Assembly: GCF_035582795.1 (NCBI RefSeq)
Contig: NC_134390.1
Location: 2,805,560-2,869,559 of the forward strand
DNA from: Mycteria americana
Lineage: Eukaryota > Chordata > Aves > Ciconiiformes > Ciconiidae
Reading direction: 5' to 3'
Length of the DNA: 64,000 nucleotides
Part shown: positions 53,801 through 64,000 of the stretch, in pieces
Layout: every line of letters starts with the position of its first letter
Position numbering within the stretch: the first letter of the stretch is position 1
The notes under the pieces: generated by a model
Databases searched by the model: none
The model's input: only the letters and a program-made list of their open reading frames with translations
What the model was told of the DNA's origin: nothing
Translations under genes and position numbers: made by a program

Positions 53801-55260
53801 TTTTCAAGTGGAGGGCCACAATTAATCGACCCCCACATTGGCTGAATGCAAAGGCTTCATGGATGTTATATGAGATTTCCCCATCAGAAGGTGCAAGGAA
53901 GGCAGATCCAAAGGATTCAAGTTCCTTTTATGCCTCCCATTTCTGGCCACTTCAAGTTCTTTCCTCCCAATTCTGCAAAGAACTTTTAAAATGAAGGTGC
54001 CTGTCCAAGGAAACTGAACGATGATCTCCCAAGCTCTTTGAGAAAGTCACCGCTGTCTGAGCAGTGCAAGCTTGTAGGATGAGGGCCTTCAGCTGAGCTC
54101 ACGGGCTCTGCTATGATAGTTTCTCAGTCTGCTGCACAGCAAGCCCGGAGAGGTAGTAAGTGACTGCATTTGCAACAGCTCCATGGATTGCTCAGCAGGA
54201 AGTCAGTCTGGACATTGGTGTCCCCCTGGCAGAAAGCATGTGCTCAGAGTGACTCCCTGTGGCAGCTGAACCCAGCAAAGCTGCAAGATTCAGACAGAGA
54301 TTAGGTTAACAACTCAGCATCAGGGTTCCCCCCCCCCCTTTTTAACTCATCTATTTTGGGTTGGTTTATTCCTGTCACCCAGGCAGGCCCCTAGAGTTTC
54401 AAACCTGGATTTCTGAGCCCTGAAGAAGCTCTGGCAGCTACTTTGCAAATGAAGAAGCAACAGAAAGGGACAGAGGAGTTCAGGTCCAGGAGCAGTGCTC
54501 CAGCATGCCTTGCCCAGGCCAAGGATCTTTGCTCCACACAGACAGAGCCTTAAAATCTCCACAAAACCTAGTGAAACTAACAGAGCTTTATTTTGCTGAG
54601 AAGCATCTGTGGTCTGCTGCATTTTGACTCAGGATCATTAAGGACAGTTGCTGGCACCCTCTACTCCAGAGCCCTGCAGCGGCAAGATCAGTACTATAAA
54701 AGGAGGGAACTTTGGATGCTGTTCTGCCCTTCTACTGGGTCTTCCTGTTTTCAAAGACGCCCAGCTGGCAGAGCATGTTAAGCAGGCAAGAACATACAAT
54801 CAGCTTAGGACCCTCTGTTGAAACCCCACTGTCAGTTCTTAACATCGACATTAGAGCAGAAAGAAAAGAAGCTCCATAACCGGAGCCTGCAAACCTGATC
54901 TCTAGCACTTAGATGCCTGGCAGATGGCTCAGCAAGGACAGATTTCTGAGTGAGAAAGCCTTCCAGCCCTAGGACACAAGCACCTGCCCTAGACAGCACA
55001 GATGCAGCCTCCTGCAGGCTTGTCCAGCTCTTTCAAAAACCACTGCCCATTATCACTCTGAGTCAGTGGCATTTCATCTTCATGAAGCACATGTGTGTGA
55101 GAGGATTTCCTAAGCGGCATCTTTCTCCTTAGATGGGGAGACAGTAAATCCTGGGTGGGAGAAGGAGAAGGAAGAATGAGTCAGCCCCACCAGCAGCCTG
55201 GACAAAGCCCTACAGAGAGGGCTCCCGCTCTTCACACCTGAGAGCCATTTGCTGAGGTAT

Positions 55261-55290
55261 TGCGTGCATGTGTGTGCGTGCACGCACACA
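55261..55290. repeat. 30-bp alternating purine-pyrimidine tract with palindrome
   Basis: Every base alternates between purine and pyrimidine; 55271-55290 is a perfect 20-bp palindrome (TGTGTGCGTGCACGCACACA). Z-DNA or cruciform candidate. Confidence 0.9.
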
Positions 55291-55518
55291 ATGAAACTAG
55301 GTCAGCGAAAGCAGGGCACAGAAAAGATGCAGCAGCTCTAGGTATTGTCTGTGCTCCCAGCTTGCAGGGAAGCTGCCTATGCCTAACATAGTAATATTGC
55401 AGAGCAAACAACGAAAAAAAAAAAAAAGCAACAAGACATGTTCCCTCCCTCCCTGGCAGACATGTATCAAATTAGTTTAGGCTCTAGTTTGCCCCGTCCA
55501 GCTTCTGTTGAGAGAAGA

Positions 55519-55554
55519 CATGCCAATTGGGTATAAGACATGCCAGTGGGTATA
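55519..55554. repeat. Short imperfect tandem repeat
   Basis: GACATGCCAATTGGGTATAA is followed directly by GACATGCCAGTGGGTATAA, differing by an indel and a substitution. Confidence 0.85.
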
Positions 55555-58095
55555 ACCCCATTAGAAGGGGTAAAAAAAGTCAAGACTTGTGACACCAAAC
55601 TGGTGGGATGGCACTGGTGCAAACCCCCACCATCAGCCCAGGACTGGGCTCCCCCGTGTGACAGACATGTACCAGGCAGCCTGCATCACACACCTACGGT
55701 GGCTGGAAAGGGAGCAGAGCATTACCAATGGACTTAAATACATTCATTTACCCACCCAGACCAGAAAACTCCCTCTCCCCTTAGAAAAGGGGAAAAAACC
55801 CAAACGAAAGAGCCTGGGACTCGTTGCAGGCATGTCAAACACCAGCAATCTCACTTCTGCCAGGCTCAGCCACCACAGCTCCATGGGGATGAGAGAAAAA
55901 GCAATCCTCAAGCAGCTAGAGAACTGTATCATGGACTGCTCTTTGGGTTGGAACTAACCTTGTTCATTGCATCCAGCAGCAGGCTGTAAGCTATCATTAA
56001 TTACTAAAGTGCATAGGTAGAAACACACTCTCCAGAGCGCATACACTTCCAAGGATATTATCAGCGTGCAGACTGCAGGAAAGATTTGGAGAGCTGGCTC
56101 CCTAATGTGACTCAACTTCAGGGTGCTGCCAGGTATACACCAAGCATCGGAGCTAAGGGATCAGCTTGGACAGGGAACACTCTTAGGCAGACACTGTAAT
56201 AACCACCATACATGGCAAGTCAAAGATCTTTCACAAGTCCTCCAGGCCACAGGCTTGTTTTGTTTTGCAGGAGTGTGTATGCAGCAGAAAGACTTCTTTG
56301 TGTTTGGAGTCAGGAAGTGGGAAGGATGAGAACTGCAGCACGTTGCTGCTGGGAGCCACCTACTCCAACACGTGCCGTGAAGACAGCTCCATGAACATCC
56401 AGAACCACAGCAAGCACCCATGAAAGCAGGAGACCAGCAGAATCCCCACAGTTGGGGTTGAAGGAAGGATGTTCTGGTCTTACTCATAGTTTTCAGCAGG
56501 GCACACAAATGGAAGAGCGAGAGAACAGCCAGGATTCCTCATCAAGACTATGACCACCTGAAAGATCTCTCCACATAAGTCCTACAACCAGCGTGTTTTT
56601 CTTATCAGGCCCAAGGTCTCCTCAGAAGAGGCCACAATAAAGGAACAAGGGGTAGACTGAAGGAAAAAAAAAAACCTACCTGCACAGCGGACACTCCACT
56701 CTCAAAAGTCACAAACAAGTCAGAGAGTCGTGAGGAAGACAACATTCTGAGGAGGGCAGAGAAACCCAGACATCAAGAACTCTGTTTGAATGGCTTCTAC
56801 TACCAGAAAAGAGACAAATTTGGCTTATGCCCAAAGAAGTAAGATCCAAGAGTCGCTGGCCCACCCTGTCCTCAGCTCACCCTGCTGCTGGGAATCAGTG
56901 TCACTCCAAGTGCTGCATGAACACACACAAAATAAAGGCACCTGCTACTCTTAGACACCCAGGACCTAAAACCAATGTGAGGACAGGGCTGGGACTCCTG
57001 ACACTAAGAGAAACAATACCAGAACCCTTGAAGAAGCTTACTCGGCCTAAGAGAGAAGAATTCGGAAATGAGATCGTAAGGCAGAATTAGTGCTTCACTT
57101 CGGAGCCTAGCAGAAAAAAAGCACACTGCCCTGGATTTGGGTTTCATTGGACTAAAGCATTTAGCTTAGCAGTAATCACAGCTGCATTTTCACAGCGCAC
57201 TGCAGAACATCGCGCTGGCTGGCTGCTCAAAGCCATAGGGCTCATAGCAAGCTGCATCTACTGCACTTCGGCATTTAAAAACATGCACTGCCCAGTCCCT
57301 TGCTCAACTGTTACTGGGACCACCTCGCCCTCTAAATTCTACCCTCCTTCAGCCCTCCCCCCACTTTATGCCAAGGACATAAAGGCACAGTAAACCTCAT
57401 GTCACTAACGAGTCAGCACACAGGAAAGTACGCACTTGCTCCATGCCAGCAAGACATTCCCACTGTGGGAGCTGAACATGGCACCAAGTGAATTTTCTAG
57501 TTGCAGACATTTGTGGACTGACTCTGCAAGGGGAGGCAGGCAGGCAGGGCTGCCGCCTCTGCGCTCCTTGTCACCTCCCCTAGCAGGAAAGCGACAGGGC
57601 ACCTCCTTCCTCCAGCCAGACCCTTCCCTCCTCCTGTCTGACTGAAAGGACAGCAGTGTCCCCAGCTCCATTAGGAAGAAAGTCCAGAAGCAGCAGGGAT
57701 GCAGAGTAGCTAAATCCATCAGCTCAGAGGGACAAAACGAAGGCAAAAGAACACAGGAGAGCCAGAAGAAGAGGGGGAAAAAAAGAAAGGGATAGCAGGA
57801 GAAAATATAAGTGCTGAGAGACACTCAAGAAAGAAAGGGGAAGGGGCAAATTAAGTTTAGTCAGTAGCTGGGAAACTCCTTCAGAGATGAAACATCTTGC
57901 CCACCTGCTCCTTTTAAAGGCCATGCTGCCACCTCTGATGGATAAGGGTACCCACGCTGGACATGGCAGGGAGGAACAGAGGAGGGTTTTAAATGTAATT
58001 ACCATTCTCTACTAAGTAAAAATTAAACACCCCCCAACAAGGAGCTTTGAGTCAACCTCAGCTGTGCCTACAGTCTCTGATACTGTCTTCTCCTC

Positions 58096-58123
58096 TGCAC
58101 ATGTGTGCACACACACGTGCATG
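58096..58123. repeat. 28-bp alternating purine-pyrimidine tract
   Basis: TGCACATGTGTGCAC followed by ACACACGTGCATG, fully alternating; a second Z-DNA candidate 2.8 kb from the first. Confidence 0.85.
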
Positions 58124-58172
58124 GAGGTGTCTTCTTCCTAGGCTGAAGCCAGTCTCCAGGCAGTAAAAAAGA

Positions 58173-58190
58173 TTTTTTTTTTTTTTTTTT
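58173..58190. repeat. T18 homopolymer
   Basis: Poly-T followed by AATAAAGGG; no retrocopy body recognised next to it. Confidence 0.95.
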
Positions 58191-61100
58191 AATAAAGGGA
58201 CCTTCCATTCAAATCTGGCTCAGCTGAGTACGTGTTATCATGGCAACCATCCCCTCCCTGTCTGCCCCAGCAAAGAGAGTATTAAACACACAGATCTGAA
58301 TGATCCTGCACTGGCACGGGCTGCAACCAAGCCCCATCATCCCCTCCAGCCCCTCTCCAGGCTGAGGCTAGTGTGATTTGACATGAACCAAATCTGTCAA
58401 TGGCTCAAGACAGACACGTGGGCAGTAATGAGCAGTGGAAAAAACGAAGCACACTCCATTCAGCTCCAAACACTGATAAATAATTCAGGAAGAGAAATGC
58501 CGCAATACAGAGCACAGCACAGTTTAAAAATAGAACATGCGCCGATGCCAGAGGAATGGAGGGGAAGGAGAGAAAAGCAGAGAGAGGTGGCATGAACTAA
58601 AGCATGTGTGTCAACAAACTGGGCAGCTCGTGGATGCTGCAGCAACCTAGCTCTACATATTGATCCCAGCAGATGTTTATTTGCTTACCCTTTAAATTGG
58701 GAATCCAAAACAATTATTATTATTAACATGGCAACAGCAACCAGGGCTACCCCTTCTGGATCAGAGCCCTGCAGCAAGGCATATACCCAAAAGAAGAGAA
58801 ACAGCCTTCGCGCTGAAGAGCTTGTGGGAAGTACACGGGTGGGAGTACATACAGCAAGTGTGTACCTGCCCACCCTCCCTGCAAGTGCGGCAGCAACTCT
58901 GCAGCAGTACGGGCACCAGCTGCCTGGTGTCCAGGGTCAGGTACAGTCCATTACCTGTGTGTCCTGCTCAGGTGGGGAGCACACATAAAGCTCAGATAAT
59001 GGAGGCTGAGCTTTGAGAACTTAGGTGGTACAATCTGTTTTCTATTATGGGGTGAAGGTGAAATGAGCACCGACTGTTTCTAATGGGAAAGTTAGAGCCT
59101 TTTTCTCTGTTTAGCTGTTCTCTTCTAAATCCAGCTACCTTAAATTCAGACACTTCCACTCATCATTTGTAACATCAGTTGCTGGCCAACTGCCCCAACA
59201 TTTATATCCCACAAAATATATGTAATATACAAAAATATATAAATATACTCTACAAACATCACCACCACCACCCTGTTAGGCAACAAGCACAAAGAGCTCA
59301 GAAAACTGTTCTCTCTGGATTCCATTGCCCTTCCTGCATTAATAACTGCATGTTAAAAAAACCCAAAAAAACAACCAACAAACTTTGTGCTAACCTAAAA
59401 TATTCAAGTGTCTAAACGAGTCTGCAATATAGGTGTCACCTGTATTTTCATGGTGGGAATGAGGACACAGCAGAAGTGATGTAAGTAAGGTTAGAAAGGT
59501 CATTATCAGATCCAAAAGTTCCTCCTTTCAGCTGTAGAGCCTAACGCATTTCACATTTACTATTAATTATGAAGAAGCCTTGGTCACAGATATAGCCCCT
59601 TTATCCTGGTTTGCCACTGGGGCTGCTCTAAAGAAAAAGATGGTCTTTTCAGGTTTTGCAGAACCTGTGAAAAATACTTTGACAGATGGCTGCTATTTTC
59701 CCCCTCCTCGGAGTTTCAAAAAATAACACCAGAAAGACACCAATCTCTCCCTGCTTCCTCATGAAGAGCAGCGATACCAGTTTCCCAAGTACTTGTAAGA
59801 CAAGGAAAGTGCTGCTAATAAGAAAATACAGAGTAAATTTTTTATAAAGAAAAATAAAATAGTATCATGTACACTTAATTCAAAACCTAATAAGTCTGTA
59901 CAGAGAAGAAGCTTTCTATAAATATTTTTGGTGTCCCCCCCCCCCAAATATTAAAAAAAAAAATAATTGAAGACATAAGGGAATAAAAGGAAAAAAAAAA
60001 AAAGTAAAAGGCCACTGAAAGTTCAACAGACAGACCTGATGCCTGCTTGTAAGGCACCTCAGTCTTAAAGAGGAAATCATAAACAAGTGGCTCCTTTGGT
60101 TTCAGCAAAGATCTCCCAAAACGTATTTTGCCCTAAATTTAAGCGAAGGTGAACAAAACTCTGTTACTCAGTCTTCATCACTGGAGCACTCCAAGGCAAC
60201 ATCCATCTGCTTCTCTGAAAGGCAATTTTAATGGAAATCTTGCCTAAAACTGAGTATGTTGCCTTCCTGCGTTTTCATGTGGTCCTGCTACCTTACTCAA
60301 CTACTATCATAGTTTTAACAGTATGATCACATTTGACCCGAAATGTGAACTGCTGCTCAGAAGATGCTGAAAAGAGGCTTTAAAGGGAGAGGAAAAAGAA
60401 ACACAAACTTGTGCTACAGCTGAAAAGCCCATGCTTCAATCGACCAGCTTCTCTGTGAGGAGGTCCCCACCTGAGGGAGTTGAGAGGAGGAATGAGCGTC
60501 CTGCGAAGCCTCCTGCCTCCTTCAGCTGCAGGCAGCCAGGAAGGGCCAGCATCGCTTCAGAACATGCACCTGAATTTACAAAGCAAACACACAACTGCCA
60601 CATCAGGTCCAGTTTTAGGATTTTCCCTGCCTTGCCTCAAAGTTGAGGCTTTCACGGTCCTATTTACATGTTCTACAAGCAGCAGTCACACACTGGCTGG
60701 CGTCAGCCTGTTACCGGACACTGTTGAGTGAACAGAATTTGCACGCCTGGCACTGAGTGGCCGTGAGTTATCCACAGAGTGGGTGATGCTGTGTTACAGC
60801 CAGTTGCTATTTCTGGAAAGCATGTAATGTTACTTTACAGTACTAAAGGAAGATGTAATGAAAGTAGTCCAGCCACTGTCTTGGGACCTAGTAATTTTAT
60901 ATACATTATCAGAATTGCAGTTATGAAAATAATAAATCTCCCAACAGCCTAAGAATTTCTAATTTCAAAGTTTTGTACATTTAAAATATTGAAAAGCTTG
61001 TAACGGGCACCTGAAGTCAATCCCATGTACAATGGACTTTCACATGTTAAAAAGCCATTTATGTCTCGGCCTCTGATTCAAGTAAGCAGTACTCTAGCTC

Positions 61101-61480
61101 ACAGCAGGTAGCAACTTCTCCTTCTAACCCCCCTCCTGCACCCCCAATGGAGAATTTTCCTGGATTACTTTTAGCCACCAATATTGCTCAAGGGTTTCTC
61201 TCTGCAATGCCTGACCACACTATTCCTGAACAAGTTGTTATAAAGATGCTTCCTCTCCAAAAATCACTCTGCATTTTACTAGTCCATTGGATACAAACCT
61301 AAAATTATCATAGAGAGTAAGCTTAAGAAACAGATTGGGTTTATCGAGGCAGAGGGCATGACAGTGCTATAGGTTTCAGTTCTGGGAAGTTTTTAACTCC
61401 AGGCACATGCTATGCCTTTATTGAAGGCTCTTTAGCCAAGGTTGACTTGATCAGCTGGGGACACGCTGTTATCAGGATAC

Positions 61481-61505
61481 TTTTTTTTTTTTTTTTGGGG
61501 GGGGG
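61481..61505. repeat. T16-G9 tract
   Basis: 16 T running directly into 9 G, then ACGGGGGGAC. Confidence 0.95.
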
Positions 61506-63180
61506 ACGGGGGGACAGCATGGGAGATAATAAAATAAAATTTTAAAATAATCAAGGCTCATACAACTGTGCTGACCTAATTTGTGTGCATCTCTTACTTG
61601 TCCAACTAACATTTCAACACAGCAGCCACTGTGAGGGTACTCTGACAGTCCAGTTAAAACCTCAAAAAAAGCCTTCTGATAAGAGACCAGATAAAAGAGA
61701 ACCTATTAATGCTCCCACTAGTGGCAAGACAGAATCATGAGATCAATCCTTAGCACCGAGTCCATCCACAAGACAATGATAGTTAAGAAACCAGCCTCAC
61801 CAGTTCTGCTGCTCACTGAACAGTTCATTTGTTCATATAATTATGTCAGTACAACCCTCAGCATAGAGTCAGTTATAAGCCACAGGTTTCATTATCCAAG
61901 TAGCTTGTTCCCATAAGCAGCAGCTGTATCAGATGAAGCACATCTGTACCAATACAAACACAGCATCAGGCAAGAGGGCAGGATTGCTTTCACTGTACCA
62001 GCACAGCAAAGACACACTGCTTAGGCTGCTAAAATCCCACAGATACATCACATGTGTGAAAGTTGAGATTTTTGCCAGTACCACTTTCCCAGTTTTGGGG
62101 AGCTATGTGCTGGCAAGACTATGTCTGACATGCACTCAACACAGAGGGTTTCATGTACATCCAGCCAGTGCCAACGAGGTAGACTGCTTCTGTGAACCCC
62201 ATGTCCCTGTTTAAATGAAGCCAAACAATCTCAGTCCCAGCCTCGGTTTGAAACTGAGCGGGGGGGGGAGACATGGGGAAGAGCAGCCCCCCTGCTTTTG
62301 GGCTATTGTAATTTTAAAGGGAGAAAGCAGCTTTGAGGTTGGAGCAACCGCACCCAGTTGGGGAGACAGAACACAAGCACCTCTCTACATTCTCCCCATG
62401 TTCTGGATCTTCATTCTCTTTTCTGTCCATGCTCTCCCCTTTCCCTCCCCAGGTCAAGTCACAACAGAAGGATTAGGCTCAAAGCACCTGTTCATTTTGG
62501 TTTGGACATGGGGAAGCAGGCAGGACAGGATCCTATTTCCTAATAGATAGTATGCCTAAAGCCTCCCAGAAGAGGTCAGTTTCTGAGATACAGCAAACAC
62601 CTTCTGTAATAAAGTGGCTCTTGTGTCTAAACTCAGCTGAGGAGAAATTAGTTTTTCAAATAAAAGGATGTCAAAGCAATATAAAAATTTTAAAACTTCA
62701 TTAAAAAAATACAAGCCAGCTGCTATAAAGAGTAGGCTGCATCTGCCCACACTCAATAATCATCACCAAAATTCACTGGGAGGCAGCAGTGACTCAGCCT
62801 GCAGTACACAAAGACAGCTTATGCTCCCAATACATAATGAAACTGGGCTTTATACAAAATCATAAATCCACATGCACCCCACTGACAACACACATGCAGG
62901 GGAATCCCAGCACTGACAGACAGGCGGGGAATCATCAGCCCTTCCTCTTGCTGCTGCCCACACTCAGACACAAAAACATCTCTGCAAATGTACACCTCAC
63001 CTTTGCTTCAATCCGGGAAGTAGGTCATGTTGTCTTCCAGCTGGGTTTACTAGGACTCAGAAATCAAGACCAGGTTCAAAAAAAGATGAAGGAGAGTGTG
63101 ATATATTTCAAGGGGGAGGGAAACTAACTCTGCTCCTCAACTACATCCCACTATCCTTTCAAATGTCACCTCCAGCTCTT

Positions 63181-63203
63181 AAAAAAAAAAAAAAAAAAAA
63201 AAA
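63181..63203. repeat. A23 homopolymer with GA tail
   Basis: 23 A followed by GAGAGAGAG. No target-site duplication or retrotransposed body was recognised. Confidence 0.95.
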
Positions 63204-63599
63204 GAGAGAGAAGTCTGTGTGGTTTTATTAAATTGCTCCATTGTGTGAATGGATTAATCATACTTCCAGTAAAAACCTTAAGGTATACAATTACTGCAGT
63301 TCACCTCCTGCCCAACAGCCACAAGAAACATAGGGCTTTCTTACAGATTGTACTGTTTGCTCCCATACTCATGCTGTCACATCACTTAAAAAATACTTTT
63401 CTCAGAGAGACTTTCTGTGCTGGCCTCCAGTACAACTCCTTCATTCAGGCATCCTCAGCCTTTTTCTCAGAACAACCACTAGCTCCTATTAAAACTAACT
63501 GATACAGAAGGCCACTCAGCAAATGAAAAAGCCTGTCCCGTGGAATCAGGACTTCAGCAGCACGACACATTCAAATTAAAGGAGTGCCCTACCTGTTCA

Positions 63600-63790
63600 C
63601 AGCAGGGCACCAGCCTGTGAGCCAGGAAAGTGCAGGACTCCTGAGTTCTTACCCTAGCTCAGCTCTACCCTTCGATGCTATCTCAGCCAAATAATTTATT
63701 CTACCTATTCTTCAGATCATCCACCTGTAAAACATGGATTGCATGCACCTACTCACAGTGGGGTAGAAAGGATTAATATATTAGTGCTGC
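63600..63790 (+). repeat. Ancient MIR/CORE-SINE-like copy
   Basis: Contains GACTCCTGAGTTCTTACCCT, CTCAGCTCTACCC, ATCCACCTGTAAAACATGGA, TGCACCTACTCACAG and AAAGGATTAATATATTAGTG in the order expected for a MIR-type SINE, including the GGATTAA-TTA motif near its 3' part. Confidence 0.55.
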
Positions 63791-64000
63791 AAACCCTCCT
63801 TCTAAATCCCTCAATGTACAGTCATGGGTGGGGATGCGATGGGACAGGGGCGTAGGACCAAAACAACTTTATTAGCCCCTGCTGTGGCACTGACAGGGAA
63901 GGCCTCCCTGAACTTTGCCATGTTCCTTGTTCTATGTCCCAATGCTTCTCCAAGCAGCTCTGGCCACCAAAGCTCTTTGGATCTCTACAGGCTTCCTGCA

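Larger units (their letters stand above)
40067..64000. other. R3HDM2 5' intron or upstream sequence
   Basis: 24 kb without a coding exon I can recognise. The acceptor above 40066 shows at least one more non-coding 5' exon lies to the right, inside or beyond the window. AT-richer than the left end. It holds the promoter-like cluster near 45.1 kb, homopolymers, Z-DNA-type tracts and one SINE-like copy; otherwise I see nothing. Confidence 0.55.

Noticed and set aside
62215-62550. 111-codon plus-strand open frame
   Set aside because: Isolated in non-coding sequence with no splice partners, homology or codon signal.
45898-63203. Poly-A and poly-T runs as tails of processed pseudogenes
   Set aside because: No gene-like body or target-site duplication was seen beside the runs at 45898, 58173, 61481 or 63181; they are treated as simple repeats.

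Overview
The window is vertebrate nuclear DNA, most likely from a bird. The main signs are a CR1 LINE 3' end at about 21.94-22.07 kb (bird-type tail and body), a second worn CR1 at about 37.93 kb, very few other repeats, compact GC-rich introns, and many pure G/C runs of 16-23 bases of the kind common on GC-rich avian microchromosomes. A crocodilian or turtle cannot be excluded, and the species cannot be named from the sequence.

Two protein-coding genes can be reconstructed exon by exon, both on the minus strand and lying head to tail. R3HDM2 (R3H and SUZ domain RNA-binding protein) has 23 coding exons from 40,035 down to the stop at 13,351. Every exon phase is compatible, and joining all exons gives 1,039 codons plus stop. 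STAC3 (skeletal-muscle excitation-contraction coupling adaptor) has 11 coding exons from 10,991 down to the stop at 7,341, giving 369 codons plus stop. Human 12q13.3 has the same R3HDM2-STAC3 order and orientation, so the synteny is ancient.

Layout: 1-5.2 kb is non-coding, GC-rich and dotted with short AT-rich blocks containing homeodomain and POU-type sites. 5.2-6.6 kb is a strong CpG island with three X-box-like motifs, a CRE and a pair of octamer-like sites, and no recognisable gene attached. 6.95-7.34 kb is probable STAC3 3'UTR, 7.34-10.99 kb STAC3 coding, and about 11.79-12.0 kb the likely non-coding STAC3 first exon and promoter. 12.98-13.35 kb is R3HDM2 3'UTR and 13.35-40.07 kb R3HDM2 exons. 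40.07-64 kb holds no coding exon I can recognise and is probably R3HDM2 5' intron or upstream sequence, with one promoter-like cluster near 45.1 kb and one old MIR/CORE-SINE-like copy near 63.7 kb.

The genes do not form one pathway: R3HDM2 is predicted to bind RNA broadly, while STAC3 is muscle-specific. I found no hidden new multi-gene system. The most notable items are a 78-bp in-frame tandem duplication in an R3HDM2 exon, a GC-AG intron needed to keep R3HDM2 in frame, a C17 polypyrimidine tract at a STAC3 acceptor, and the orphan X-box/CRE CpG island.
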